A stretch of 64,000 nucleotides of DNA from CAZYFH01 sp965249175 (GCA_965249175.1 OZ252227.1:5828001-5892000), one strand, 5' to 3'; positions 26,694 through 35,577 are shown, numbered from the stretch's first letter. The notes: generated by a model from the letters alone, not told the origin. Program-made: numbers and translations.

Positions 26694-27665
26694 CTACTTC
26701 GCCGTGACTTTTCGCTCGTCAGCGCGCGTGCCGGAGAGGATGCCTTCCAAGGAGTAGTTCCCCTCGTGGCAGGCGTACTCGAACAGCGGGAGGTCGTTGC
26801 GCCGCATCGGAACCTCGGCGGACCAGGGTGCGGTCCAGGTCGCGGGGTCGTCGACGGTGAACGCGTAGAGCAGGGTCTCGGCGTCGACACGAGTGAAGCG
26901 TTCAACCAGGTGCCGCCCGGGTGTCGTACCCCGCCAGCTGTGCTTGTCGCTGAAGTTGGTGGTCTCGACGACCAGCGTGTCGCCGTCCCAATGGCCACGC
27001 GACTCACCGGTCCACGAATCAACGGTCGGACGCGGGCGACCGTCGAGCGGGATGATTCGCGAGTCGTGCACCATCTCGTTCAGCACCACGACGTGATCAG
27101 GCGTCTGGAACAGCTGCATGTTCTGGTTGTAGCCGCCGGGGGTCATCGGGGGGCCCTGGTTGAACCCGAGGATGCAGCGGTCGAAGGAGCTGCGAGTGAG
27201 ATAGGTATCGGCCGGATGCTCGCGCCGGTAGTCCCGGCGCCCGGAGGCGAGCCGCTCGGCCTGCGGCGTCAGCGGCGGCATCCGCCCATTCGGCGGATCC
27301 ACGATGAGCGACGTCCGCCGATTCCCCACGACGTTGGTGCCACGGTCCATCCAGAAATTGTTGTAGGCGCCGACACTGCCGCCAGCCTCTGTTTGTCGGG
27401 CAGCCTGCTGTAACAGGCGTGCATCTCGGTCGACCGCCTCCTGCTCGAGGTTGGCGGCTTCCTCCTCGGTCAGAAATTCCTGGTCACCGAGCGTTTCAGG
27501 CCGCTGGAGCGGTGTGATCGTACGGAAGTCCCAGACGCCTTGGAGGTCCGGGGCGCCCCACGGTGTCCGGGGCTGGACCGACGCGCCCTGCGCGGAGACC
27601 GGCGCGGGTGCCAGCGAGGCGATGACGCTCACCGATAACGCCGCCACGAGACATCGACCTGTCAT
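26694..27665 (-). CDS. Secreted hypothetical protein (PDLQGVW type)
   Basis: A 323-residue protein with a signal peptide (ALSVSVIASLAPAPVSAQ). The mature start TPWGAPDLQGVWDF is typical of a large, functionally uncharacterised family in acidobacterial genomes. Other features are RRTSLIVDPPNGRMP, DTLVVETTNFSD and a C-terminal YACHEGNYSLEGIL motif with conserved Cys and His. It probably acts in the periplasm. It is convergent with the SecA-like gene (66-base gap), and a small gene follows upstream on the same strand (gap 3 bases). Confidence 0.75.
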   Translation of the reverse strand: MTGRCLVAALSVSVIASLAPAPVSAQGASVQPRTPWGAPDLQGVWDFRTITPLQRPETLGDQEFLTEEEAANLEQEAVDRDARLLQQAARQTEAGGSVGAYNNFWMDRGTNVVGNRRTSLIVDPPNGRMPPLTPQAERLASGRRDYRREHPADTYLTRSSFDRCILGFNQGPPMTPGGYNQNMQLFQTPDHVVVLNEMVHDSRIIPLDGRPRPTVDSWTGESRGHWDGDTLVVETTNFSDKHSWRGTTPGRHLVERFTRVDAETLLYAFTVDDPATWTAPWSAEVPMRRNDLPLFEYACHEGNYSLEGILSGTRADERKVTAK

Positions 27666-27668
27666 CTC

Positions 27669-27983
27669 TTACCCTCCTGTCGCGTTCTTCGTCTTGATGA
27701 CCATCGCGGTGGCCACCGGCTCGTCGTGTTGCAACAGCTCCACTTCCAGCTGCTGATGCTCCTTGAACGCGATCCACTGCGCATCGTTCCATTGCCGCCG
27801 GTGGCCGCGCGGTTGGTGCGCCAGCTCGGCCCCGTCAGTGCCGCCGTAGACCGGAATCGTCCGGGTGGGCGTCCGTTTGGACACGATGCGCGCAGCGAGT
27901 GGCACCGCGTCGGTCACCTCGTGTGTCGGGAGCGGAACCGACTCGTACTCCACGCCGCGTGCGTCACGGAAGAGGGCGGCCAT
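27669..27983 (-). CDS. Small hypothetical protein
   Basis: A 104-residue protein not matched to a family. It begins MAALFRDARGVEYESVPLP and ends VATAMVIKTKNATGG; a middle stretch (DAQWIAFKEHQQLEVELL) looks helical. There is no signal peptide. Its stop is 3 bases before the start of the secreted PDLQGVW-type gene on the same strand, so the two are probably one operon with this gene first. Confidence 0.55.
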   Translation of the reverse strand: MAALFRDARGVEYESVPLPTHEVTDAVPLAARIVSKRTPTRTIPVYGGTDGAELAHQPRGHRRQWNDAQWIAFKEHQQLEVELLQHDEPVATAMVIKTKNATGG

Positions 27984-28128
27984 CACGCGTATTCTACTGG
28001 CACGACCGGCCCAGCACACGATCCCGTCACGGGGACGGCAGCGCAGGACTATTTCGCAACGCTACAACGGCCCTAGTGCGTAGATCGGTTCAGTGGATGC
28101 TGAAGGGGGAGACACGCCGACGCCGACT

Positions 28129-28164
28129 GCCGGGTAAGACGGTAGGCCCGTTGCCCTACCCGGC
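28129..28164 (-). terminator. Conserved hairpin after the small minus-strand ORF, copy 1
   Basis: The arms GCCGGGTA (28129-28136) and TACCCGGC (28157-28164) pair. On the minus strand the hairpin starts with the TAG stop of the small ORF at 28413-28156. A matching hairpin with the same relation to a small ORF lies at 42977-43013. It could be a terminator or part of a structured RNA. Confidence 0.55.
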
Positions 28165-28413
28165 TCCGCTGGAGGGACGTGGCTTCCGCGAACCGCATGA
28201 GACCATTCCGGTCCAGAGGTCGTTCGCCAACGTGTGACGCGGTCCGTCACGACGTGCGGTGAGACCCGGTGCGCGGCCCGTCAGCATGGCCAACCGCATG
28301 CCCCCGCTGGCGATGGCGATGAGCTCGCCACCGTGCGGCGGGGGCATGGGTCGCCCGGCGGAATGTCCATCCGGCCTCCTTTCGAAGGACATGGCGCCTT
28401 CACTGTCCTTCAC
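28156..28413 (-). CDS. Small ORF under a palindromic promoter, possible RNA gene instead
   Basis: An 85-codon frame (GTG at 28413, ATG at 28392) that starts right at the expected transcription start of the promoter at 28420-28465. It ends in GAG-stop inside a hairpin, like the ORF at 42794-42985 (AAG-stop in the same hairpin). The encoded residues (GGELIAIASGGMRLAML) show no known domain. An AAAGGAGG ribosome-like block near 28370 precedes another ATG in a different frame. Coding status is doubtful; a roughly 290-base transcript is the firmer inference. Confidence 0.35.
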   Translation of the reverse strand: MKDSEGAMSFERRPDGHSAGRPMPPPHGGELIAIASGGMRLAMLTGRAPGLTARRDGPRHTLANDLWTGMVSCGSRKPRPSSGAG

Positions 28414-28419
28414 TCCTCA

Positions 28420-28465
28420 ACCATAGAACGCGGGTCCCGTGCTTGGGAACTAGGAAGATCCCTAG
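28420..28465 (-). promoter_or_regulatory. Palindromic promoter, copy 2 (minus strand)
   Basis: Read on the minus strand: palindrome CTAGGGATCTTCCTAG (28450-28465), -35-like TTCCCA (28444-28449), 18-base spacer and -10-like TATGGT (28420-28425). It points towards the small ORF 28413-28156. Confidence 0.7.
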
Positions 28466-28518
28466 GGGTGTTGTCTGCCCGACCCGTTGCTCGAATCAGC
28501 CCACGCTCGGGTATAACG

Positions 28519-28660
28519 TTGAGTGGATTGGCCACTCAAGACGCGACGCGTGACGGCGCCTCAGCCGATGCCCGACAGGGGTTCCGCCGACACAGGCTAC
28601 CGGACCAACTCGGACCCGGTTTCGTTGGCTCCGCGCCGTTCTCGAACAGATGCCGTCCGG
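28519..28660 (+). pseudogene. Remnant of a PAS kinase gene 5' end
   Basis: Codons from a TTG at 28519 match the N-terminus of the kinase at 40101 (SGLATQDATRDGASADARQG), then one missing G near 28580 shifts the frame. Sequence similarity ends at 28660, just before the stop of the convergent response regulator. No kinase domain remains. Confidence 0.75.
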
Positions 28661-28668
28661 GGTCACCG

Positions 28669-29289
28669 TCAGGCTCGCCTGCTGGCTTGCGGTCGCGGTG
28701 ATGGCGCCCCTGGCGTTTCGAGGTCGTCGGGAAGTCGTCGCTCGCCGGCATGACGATCGGCGCGATCGTCCTCGCGGTCGCGATGGTCATCTACCGGGCG
28801 TTTTAGCGCCGCTCGGGTGTCTCCATTTGCTTTGGGGTGTTCCTGCTTGGGCGGGAGCTCGACGACCTCGATCCAATACTTGCCCAGCGTCTCCACGATT
28901 TCCAGTAGCCCCTCGAAGCTCGCGGGCTTCCGAATGAAACCGCTGACGCCGAGTTCATAGCTCCGCAGCACGTCTTCGTCGGCATTCGAGGTCGTGAGCA
29001 CGACGACCGGAATACGTCGCAGGTCGGCATGGGCCTTCACCTCGGCCAGCGCCTCACGGCCGTCCTTCCGGGGCATGTTCAGGTCGAGCAAGATCAGGCC
29101 GGGCCGGGGCGAGCGCTGTGGATCGGCATGGGCCCCGCGCTGGTGGAGATAGTCCAGCACTTCCTCACCGTCCTCGACGAACTGCAGAGCACTCGGGAGG
29201 TTCGCCTGCTCGAACGCGTCCGCGATCAGCAGGCGGTCGTCGGGGTCATCATCCGCAACGAGTACCGTCGTCGGACGTCGCGCGGTCAT
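28669..29289 (-). CDS. CheY-like single-domain response regulator
   Basis: A 206-residue protein: a receiver domain (residues 1-145) with DDDPDD acidic pocket, LILLDLNMP phosphorylation Asp, VVLTTSN and the Lys in FIRKP, of the type found beside phytochrome-like kinases. The last 55 residues are charged and repetitive (KRPVDDHRDREDDRADRH), longer than the family norm of about 145. The stop lies next to the boundary of the duplicated segment, so the tail may be new sequence. There is no output domain. Its start overlaps the stop of the kinase gene by 4 bases, and it is surely the partner of that kinase. Confidence 0.88.
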   Translation of the reverse strand: MTARRPTTVLVADDDPDDRLLIADAFEQANLPSALQFVEDGEEVLDYLHQRGAHADPQRSPRPGLILLDLNMPRKDGREALAEVKAHADLRRIPVVVLTTSNADEDVLRSYELGVSGFIRKPASFEGLLEIVETLGKYWIEVVELPPKQEHPKANGDTRAALKRPVDDHRDREDDRADRHAGERRLPDDLETPGAPSPRPQASRRA

Positions 29290-30890
29290 GCGCCGGCACC
29301 CTCCACCGGCCTCTGCAGCGGGAGCGTCACGACGAACATGGCGCCTTGTCCCGGTTGGCTCGTCACGCTGATTGTTCCCCCATGGCGCTCCACGATCCGC
29401 CGGCTGATGGCGAGTCCCATCCCGGTGCCCTCGTACGCGGTCCGGCTGTGGAGTCGCTGAAACGGCGCGAAGATGCGCTCCCGGTACTTCTCGTCGAGTC
29501 CGATGCCATTATCTGACACCGAGATCCGACAGGATGCAATCGTGGTCTCGGTGCCGTCGGCTGGTGCGGGGAGCCGCCGCACCGTGACCACCGGCGCCGC
29601 ATCTGGGCGGCAAAACTTGAGCCCATTGCCGATGAGATTCTGAAACAGCTGACGCATCTGCGTCGCGTCGGCCACGACGACCGGCAACGCGTCCACCAGG
29701 ACACGTCCGGCGTTGTCCTGAACGCGCGCGTCGAGGTCCGAGACGACCTCACGCACGACCGCGTCCAGGTCAGTCGGCGCGAGCGGTTCCCCCCTCGTCA
29801 TCACGCGGGACAGTTGGAGAAGGTCGGCGATCAACGCCTGCATGCGCTGGGCGGCGCTGAGCATCCGATCGAGATAGTCCCTTGACGCCGTGTCAACCTG
29901 CGCCCCCGCGCGCTTGTGCAGGCGCTCGCCGAACGCCTGAATCTTGCGCAATGGCTCCTGCAGGTCATGCGAGGCCACATACGCGAATTGCTCGAGCTCG
30001 GTGTTGGAGCGCGCCAGCTCTGCCGTCCGATCGCGCACCCGTTGCTCGAGGTCGTCGTGGGCCGCGCGCAGCGCCTCCTGGGCCTGCTTCCGCTCGGTGA
30101 TATCGCGAAGTACCAGCCGATGAAAAAGGAAACCGCGCTCATCAGTCACGCCAGTGACGTGCATGCTGGCTTCCAGAGGCTGGCCCTCCCCGCGGACCAA
30201 TCGCAAATGGATGTTGCGGACGTCGCCGAGCGCGCCGGCGTTCTCGAGCGCCGCACGCACCGCCTCATGCGACTCGGTGGCGAGAAGCGCAAAGAGAGAC
30301 CGTCCGATGAGCTCGGTCCGGTCGACACCGGTCACGCGAGCGAGCGTCTTGTTGCACTGAACGATGCGATGCGAGGACGGGTCGAGCGACGCGAACATGT
30401 CAGGCGCATTGTGATAGAGGTCCTGATATCGTGCTTCCGATATCTTCAACGCCGTTTCGGCCGCCTTCCGGCGCGTCATATCGTGCAAGATCAGGATGCT
30501 CTCGGCGATCCGACCCTCGGCATCGCGCGACCCGACCGACACGCTGACGTTCACGGGGACCGTCCCTCCGTCGCGCCGCCGCACCGGCACCTCCGCGTCG
30601 AACGAGGCGCCGCTCCGGACGAACGCGCGGGAGACGGCCTTCGCGCGTTCGACTCCAGCAATGTCGTAGAGATCGAACACACTGCGTCCGACGAGCTCGT
30701 CTTTCGCGAAGCCCGTCGTGTCGATCAGGGCGCGGTTGCAATCGATGATGCAGGCGGTTTTGGCGTCGACGATGGCGAACATGTCGGGGGCGAGGTCGTA
30801 GACACGACGGTAGGCGGCGGCGGACGCCTCCAGAACGCGTTCGGGAGAGCCGCGCTGGCGCGCGTTGTGCTTGGCGGGAGATGACATCAT
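29286..30890 (-). CDS. PAS-PAS sensor histidine kinase
   Basis: A 534-residue soluble kinase. PAS 1 (about residues 25-145) and PAS 2 (about 150-275) are followed by a coiled coil (HDDLEQRVRDRTAELARSNTELEQ), a HisKA domain (FAYVASHDLQEPLRKIQAFG) and an ATPase domain (LFQNLIGNGLKF, DNGIGL, GTGMGLAIS). The DLQEPLRK form is that of phytochrome-type/HWE-neighbour kinases acting on single-domain regulators. No membrane segments, so a cytoplasmic signal is sensed. The regulator gene follows with a 4-base overlap. Confidence 0.92.
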   Translation of the reverse strand: MMSSPAKHNARQRGSPERVLEASAAAYRRVYDLAPDMFAIVDAKTACIIDCNRALIDTTGFAKDELVGRSVFDLYDIAGVERAKAVSRAFVRSGASFDAEVPVRRRDGGTVPVNVSVSVGSRDAEGRIAESILILHDMTRRKAAETALKISEARYQDLYHNAPDMFASLDPSSHRIVQCNKTLARVTGVDRTELIGRSLFALLATESHEAVRAALENAGALGDVRNIHLRLVRGEGQPLEASMHVTGVTDERGFLFHRLVLRDITERKQAQEALRAAHDDLEQRVRDRTAELARSNTELEQFAYVASHDLQEPLRKIQAFGERLHKRAGAQVDTASRDYLDRMLSAAQRMQALIADLLQLSRVMTRGEPLAPTDLDAVVREVVSDLDARVQDNAGRVLVDALPVVVADATQMRQLFQNLIGNGLKFCRPDAAPVVTVRRLPAPADGTETTIASCRISVSDNGIGLDEKYRERIFAPFQRLHSRTAYEGTGMGLAISRRIVERHGGTISVTSQPGQGAMFVVTLPLQRPVEGAGA

Positions 30891-31054
30891 GGCGCGTCAG
30901 CGCCCCCGCCGCCACCGGTGCGTGACGGATCGATGTCGGCGAATGGCGCGAAGCTTGATGTACGTCGGGGAGAGAGCGATGTCAAGTCCCAGCAGCCCGT
31001 GATGAAAGCCCTGCGTCGCACCGAGACCCCACCAGGTGAAAGCCGCGCTTGGCC

Positions 31055-31222
31055 ATGGCGAGGCGCGAGAAGGGAGAATACTTCCAGTATTTCACCCCGC
31101 TGCTTCATGGTCCAGCGCTGTCCTTGCAGGATGCAGCGCCGGTCGAACCGCAGCGGGACTTTCACCACGGGCTGCTAGCGTGGGGCGAGGACATCCTGGA
31201 CGACCTCGATTCCCTGCGCTAG
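31055..31222 (+). CDS. Small ORF of unknown status
   Basis: A 55-codon frame with natural-looking composition (EYFQYFTPLLHGPALSLQD, LAWGEDILDDLDSL). It follows an ATG, though a TTG at 31049 is possible. It is not recognised. Its end overlaps the truncated MaoC remnant in another frame, so it may itself be the 3' end of a broken gene. Confidence 0.3.
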   Translation: MARREKGEYFQYFTPLLHGPALSLQDAAPVEPQRDFHHGLLAWGEDILDDLDSLR

Positions 31223-31545
31223 CCTGGTTCGGTAAACCGATCGTGCCCGGCATGTGGACCACCGGTCTCGTGTCGGCCGTGCTCGGCACGCAGCTGCCGG
31301 GGCCGGGGTGCATCTACGTCAGCCAGGCGGTCGCGTTCACACGCCCCGTGTACCTCGGCGATACGATCACCGCCCGCGTCGAGGTCGTCGAACGGAACCG
31401 CGTCCGGATCAGGACCGTGTGCCTCAATCAGGACGGCGACCAGGTCCTGACGGGAGAGGCCACGCTGAAGCCTCCGAAGACACTGATGGTTCATGAGCGC
31501 GGCATCGATACGTACCCATCGGCGGGGAAGAATCACGTGCCATAG
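31217..31545 (+). pseudogene. 5'-truncated MaoC-like (R)-enoyl-CoA hydratase
   Basis: Codons from about 31217 encode the C-terminal two-thirds of a PhaJ/MaoC hot-dog hydratase (GKPIVPGMWTTGLVSAVLGT, PGPGCIYVSQAVAFTRPVYLGDT, then ITARVEVVE). The N-terminal roughly 60 residues, which hold the catalytic Asp and His, are missing; upstream sequence belongs to another frame. The stop at 31543-31545 is intact. The remnant is therefore probably non-functional and marks one breakpoint of the rearranged region. Confidence 0.75.
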
Positions 31546-31592
31546 ATTCCCAGAGCCGCGATAGGATCGGGACGACGCGTGCATTGTGCGGG

Positions 31593-32056
31593 GTGACGCG
31601 GGTGCCAATCAGCAGCAAGGACTTCGACGAAGGCGGGCGGGCGGCGATTGTTCGAGAGATCGATGCGACCGCAGCCGATGCCCATACGGCCGCCACCTTC
31701 GAAGAGGCGCTTCACCAGCACGCAGTCTATGCCCGGGTGATGATCGGAGCGCATCAATCGGCGTTGAGCTACGTGCCCGACGGCGATTTCCATGCGGCCA
31801 TCCACACCCATTCTTTCTCTAAGAAATACGAGCGATACAACACCTACGATGTGATGCCCACGGGTGAGGGGATCTGGGGCGTCGTCGTCGAACAGAAGAT
31901 CCCCATGCGGATGACAGAGAAAGAACTGCTGTCCCACCCACGGTGGAGAAACTTCGGCGACATGAAGGACGCACGGGGCCTGGAGCATCCGCCGATGCCC
32001 GGGTGGCTCGTGGTTCCCATTCTGCGCCGCGGCGGGGGGTTTCTCGGGGTGTTGCA
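31593..32056 (+). pseudogene. GAF-domain fragment of a broken hybrid histidine kinase
   Basis: About 150 codons encode a GAF domain (MRMTEKELLSHPRWRNFGD, HPPMPGWLVVPILRRGGG, FLGVLQ) of the kind found in multi-domain sensor kinases. The open frame continues past 32056 to 32201, but there it is antisense to kinase sequence on the minus strand. The fragment therefore ends at a rearrangement junction near 32056. Start candidates are GTG at 31593 or TTG at 31584. Confidence 0.65.
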
Positions 32057-32267
32057 GGTTGAAGAGGACCTGCCGCAGGCGGCCAGGGTCGCCCACGAGC
32101 GCATCCGGCACATCGGCAGGCACATCGGTGACCAGCTCGAGTGCCTTGCTCGTGGTGCGCGACGCGAGCGCCTTCATCGCATTGCCGAGGTGTTCGCGTA
32201 GCCGCAGCGGCCGCGGCTCGAGATCCAGACGCCCGGCTTCGATCTTCGAGTAGTCGAGGATGTCGTT
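32057..32267 (-). pseudogene. Inverted fragment of the histidine kinase dimerisation/ATPase part
   Basis: Read on the minus strand this stretch encodes NDILDYSKIEAGRLDLEPRP, RLREHLGNAMKAL and DVPDALVGDPGRLRQVLFNL, the end of HisKA and the start of the ATPase domain of a BarA-type hybrid kinase. It lies between plus-strand GAF sequence and plus-strand ATPase/receiver sequence of the same kind of protein, so it looks like a local inversion inside one gene. Confidence 0.7.
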
Positions 32268-32274
32268 TGATGAT

Positions 32275-33724
32275 GGATTCACGGTCACGGACACCGGGAT
32301 CTGGATCCCTCTGAACAAGCAGAAAGCCATCTTCGACGAGTTCGTTCAGGCCGACGCGTCGACCACGCGCCGCTACGGACAGGGCTCGGGTTGGCCATCG
32401 CGTCGCGACTCGCGAGGGCGATGGGTGGTGAGGTCGGCGTCGACAGCGAGGAGGGGAAGGGCAGCACGTTTTACTTCAGCGCCCGTTTCGGTTTGGACTC
32501 TCCCGTCATGTCGGACACCGTCGACCGCACCAAAAACCTGCGCGGGCTGCGCACGCTCATCGTCGATGACAACGCGACAAACCGGCGCATCCTGGGCGAG
32601 CTGGTGCGGAGCTCGGGGCTCCGCGCGCTGACGGTGCCGGGAGTGGATGGGGCGCTCGAGGAGCTGCGACGCGCGATTCGCCGCGGAGACCCGGTGCAGC
32701 TGGTGCTGTCGGACGTACAGATGCCGGAGGCCGACGGGTTTGAGCTGGCTCGCGCAGTGAACGATGACCCTGCGTTCGGACATCCCCCGATCGTCCTGCT
32801 CACGTCGGGCGGCTTGCCGGACGCCGCGACCGCCGACGCCGCCAGTGTGGCGGCCAGCCTGTTCAAGCGGGTGAAACACTCGGAGCTCCTCGAGACAATC
32901 CAGGCGGTCATGGGCGTGGCGCCCGCAGTGGCGCCGGCGGGGAACGCGACCGCGAGCCCTCTCGCTCCGCTGGACGTGCTGCTCGCCGAAGACAGCCTTG
33001 CCAACCAGCGCCTGGCGGTAGGCACGCTCGAGAAGCATGGACATCGCGTCACGGTCGTCGGCACCGGTACCGAGGCGGTCGACGCGTGTATGGCGCAACC
33101 ATTCGACGTTGTCGTGATGGACCTCCAGATGCCGGAGATGGACGGCTTCGAGGCCGTGCGCGCGATCCGTCAGCGCGAGCGCGAGACCCATACGGTGCCG
33201 ACGCCGATTGTGGCGCTCACGGCGCGAGCGATGGCCGACGACGAGGCGCTCTGTCGGAGGGCGGGCTTTGACGGCTATCTTGCCAAACCCTTTCGTTCGC
33301 AACAGCTGTACGACGCGCTTGCGAGCGTTGTGCCGTCCCGACCTGCGGTGAGGCGGGATGAGCCGGAACCGGCGCGTGCCGACGGCCGACTCGACTGGGC
33401 CGCCGCGGTCGACGCGGTGGAGGGAGACAGAGTGTTGCTGGGCAAGGTAGTGCGCAGCTTCCTGGATCAGTATCCGTCGCTCGTGGCCGAGCTCGAGACG
33501 TCGCTCGACGCGTCTGATCTGCCGGCGGTCCAGCGCGTCGCGCACACCCTGGGCGGGTCGCTGCGGATGTTCGACCGGGCGCGGGTGGTGGAGCTCGCGA
33601 GACTGCTCGAGTCCGTGTGCAGGATGGCGTGCGCGATGAGGCGGCGCCGGCGTGGCGCGTGCTGCAGGCAGAGCTCAATGCTGTCGAGCCTGAGCTCCGC
33701 GGCTTTGCGGAGTCGACAGCGTAG
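32275..33724 (+). pseudogene. Hybrid histidine kinase remnant: ATPase end, two receivers, HPt, with two frameshifts
   Basis: From 32278 the frame reads FTVTDTGIWIPLNKQKAIF (Trp replaces Gly in the G1 motif). It shifts near 32390, where GLAIASRLARAMGG continues in another frame. Two receiver domains follow (NLRGLRTLIVDDNATNRR with LSDVQMPEADGFE; LDVLLAEDSLANQRL with VVMDLQMPEMDGFE), then an HPt domain (QRVAHTLGGSLRMF). A second shift near 33620 separates the HPt end (WRVLQAELNAVEPELRGF, stop at 33722-33724). Upstream parts of the kinase lie inverted or truncated, so it is a pseudogene; the receiver part 32391-33620 is still open. Confidence 0.75.
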
Positions 33725-33734
33725 GGAGACATCC

Positions 33735-33790
33735 GTGGCGCACATCCTCGTCGTCGATGACGCAGCCGCCAAGGTCGAGCGCGTGAAGGA
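33735..33790 (+). pseudogene. Response regulator 5' fragment
   Basis: Eleven bases after the broken kinase stop, a GTG with a GGGAG ribosome site starts AHILVVDDAAAKVERVKE, the first strand and acidic pocket of a receiver domain. Similarity is lost within 20 residues. It is a truncated gene that originally followed the kinase. Confidence 0.55.
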
Positions 33791-33971
33791 GGATGGAGCA
33801 AAAGAGCTATCGATGCCTCCTGGGTCGACTCCGGGCCGCGTCATTTCGCTGGCGAACGACCGCCGCGCGCTCGCACCTTATCCGCGCCTGAGCACGCCCA
33901 GCGCCGACCCCGGTCGGGATCGGCCCCGCCGCCGTCGGTCCCCTGCGGATCTGCCGGCCTGTGCGACGGAG

Positions 33972-35126
33972 CTACGCGGGACCCTGCCCCGTCTCCCGCG
34001 CGCGGATTACGACAACGGTCTTGTCGTCACCCGGATCCGGGCTGCTCTGCTCGAACCGTTGAGCCGCATCGCAGATGAGTCGCGCGAGGTCCCGCGCTGG
34101 AGATGTGGCATGGGCGGCCACCACGGCGTGAATGCCTGACTCATCGAAGAACCGGTCACGGCCATCTTGGGCTTCCGAGACGCCATCGCTGTAGATGACG
34201 AGGCGATCGCCGGGGCCGAGGGTGACGGTGCGGGCTTCGTACGTCGCTTGAGCGAAGAGGCCGAGCGGCGGGCCGGTGGAGGGCAAGAGTCCGACATCGT
34301 CGTGACGATAGAGCAGCGCGCGCGGATGCCCCGCGCTGACATAGCTGAATCGGCCGCTGCGTGCTCCGAGCAATCCGTAAAACAGCGTGACGAAGCGGTC
34401 CTGGCCCCGGTCACGGCACAGTGCGACGTTGACTCGCGGGACGACGCTCAGCGGCGTAAGCGTCGACGCGATCTCGGCACGCAGAATGCCCTGCGCCTTC
34501 GCCATGAGGATCGCGCCGGGGATCCCCTTGCCCGCCGCGTCGCCAACCGCCACGCCTATACCCTCGCCCGCCGGGCCGAAAAAATCGTAGAAGTCGCCGC
34601 CGATCTGGCCGCTGGGGTGGAGGTGGCCGCCGAGATCGTGGTTGGCGGGCGTCGGCACGGTCGTAGGCAAGAACGTCTTCTGCAAGAGCGCGGCGGCTTC
34701 GAGCTCGCGCTCGATGTGCCGCGTTCGCTCCGCGATCAACCGGTGCCGCTCGCGGGCGTATCGAATGCTTCGCACCATCAGGTCCGGCGTCGCCTGTCCC
34801 TTTACGAGGTAGTCCTGCGCACCTTGTTGCACCGCGTGGAGCGCGACACCCTCGTCGTCAAGGCCTGTCAGCACGACGATGGGGGTGTCGCGGGCGAGAG
34901 GCCCGATCCGCGAGAGGCTCTCGAGCCCTGCCGCATCCGGTAGCGACAGGTCGATCAACACGACGTCGAACTGGTCCGACCGGAGGTGGGTCGTCGCGTC
35001 GGACGCATCGGCGGCAACGATGAGGTCGAAGGTGGAAGCGGTCGCCTCTCTTAACGCCGCCCGAACGAGGACGACGTCATCGGGGTCATCCTCGACGAGG
35101 AGCACACGCGTCGCTTCGGTAGACAT
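33972..35126 (-). CDS. Response regulator with SpoIIE/PP2C serine phosphatase output (RsbU-like)
   Basis: A 384-residue protein. Residues 1-125 are a receiver (LLVEDDPDDVVLV, VVLIDLSLPDAAG, DYLVKGQ), then a coiled coil, and from about 160 a PP2C/SpoIIE phosphatase with the metal-binding motifs GGDFYDFF, VGDAAGKGIPGA and YSDGVSEAQDG. Such proteins dephosphorylate STAS antagonists in partner-switching control of sigma factors. The STAS protein encoded 106 bases upstream on the same strand is the likely substrate. No anti-sigma kinase is seen nearby. Confidence 0.9.
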   Translation of the reverse strand: MSTEATRVLLVEDDPDDVVLVRAALREATASTFDLIVAADASDATTHLRSDQFDVVLIDLSLPDAAGLESLSRIGPLARDTPIVVLTGLDDEGVALHAVQQGAQDYLVKGQATPDLMVRSIRYARERHRLIAERTRHIERELEAAALLQKTFLPTTVPTPANHDLGGHLHPSGQIGGDFYDFFGPAGEGIGVAVGDAAGKGIPGAILMAKAQGILRAEIASTLTPLSVVPRVNVALCRDRGQDRFVTLFYGLLGARSGRFSYVSAGHPRALLYRHDDVGLLPSTGPPLGLFAQATYEARTVTLGPGDRLVIYSDGVSEAQDGRDRFFDESGIHAVVAAHATSPARDLARLICDAAQRFEQSSPDPGDDKTVVVIRARETGQGPA

Positions 35127-35232
35127 GATGGCGGGGCTATCGCCTGTCGGCGGGTGCTCGTGAGGCCGGGTCGGGGCCAGGCTTGTGGCACCCGACCCTC
35201 CGGCATGTGGGCCTGCGAAGTGCGGCCTGAAG

Positions 35233-35577
35233 CTACGAGGCGAAGCTCCCCATGGCTTCGTCCTCGGTTTCGAACGTGTCGAAGACCATTTCCAGCTTTG
35301 TCGTCACAAGCAGATCCGAGATCCGAGCGGTCGCGTTGAGCAGCTTCAGGTGACCGCCCGCACGCATGACCTCGGCGCGTTTCGACAGGAGTCCGCCGAG
35401 CGATGCGCTGTCGACGAACGTCACTCCGGCGAGATTGAGCACGAGTTGCAAGCGACCAGCGCCACTCACGTCGTCAATGGTCTTGAACAACGTGTCGCCA
35501 CCGTCACCAGCCAGCTTTCCGGCCAGATCGAGAACTGTGACGGTCCCAACATCCCGCTGTTTGATATCAATGGCCAT
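35233..35577 (-). CDS. STAS-domain anti-sigma factor antagonist
   Basis: A 114-residue single STAS domain (RsbV/SpoIIAA type). The phosphorylatable serine lies in FVDSASLGGLLSKR, near residue 58, and the fold motifs VTVLDLAGKL and GGHLKLLNATARI are clear. In the partner-switching model it binds an anti-sigma factor when unphosphorylated. It sits upstream of the SpoIIE-type phosphatase gene that may activate it. Confidence 0.9.
   Translation of the reverse strand: MAIDIKQRDVGTVTVLDLAGKLAGDGGDTLFKTIDDVSGAGRLQLVLNLAGVTFVDSASLGGLLSKRAEVMRAGGHLKLLNATARISDLLVTTKLEMVFDTFETEDEAMGSFAS

Larger units (their letters stand above)
28345..28660. repeat. Duplicated segment, copy A (matches 39,93x-40,243)
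   Basis: This stretch matches the segment upstream of and inside the kinase gene at 40101, with near identity from about 28450 on and looser similarity before that. It contains a minus-strand palindromic promoter and the first 47 codons or so of a kinase-like gene. The two copies have the same orientation, 11.6 kb apart. Similarity stops at CCGTCCGG (28653-28660). Confidence 0.85.

Noticed and set aside
28730..28806. Short plus-strand frame ending in a hydrophobic stretch (GAIVLAVAMVIYRAF)
   Set aside because: It looks like one membrane helix, but it is antisense to the tail of the response regulator and has no start or homologous context.
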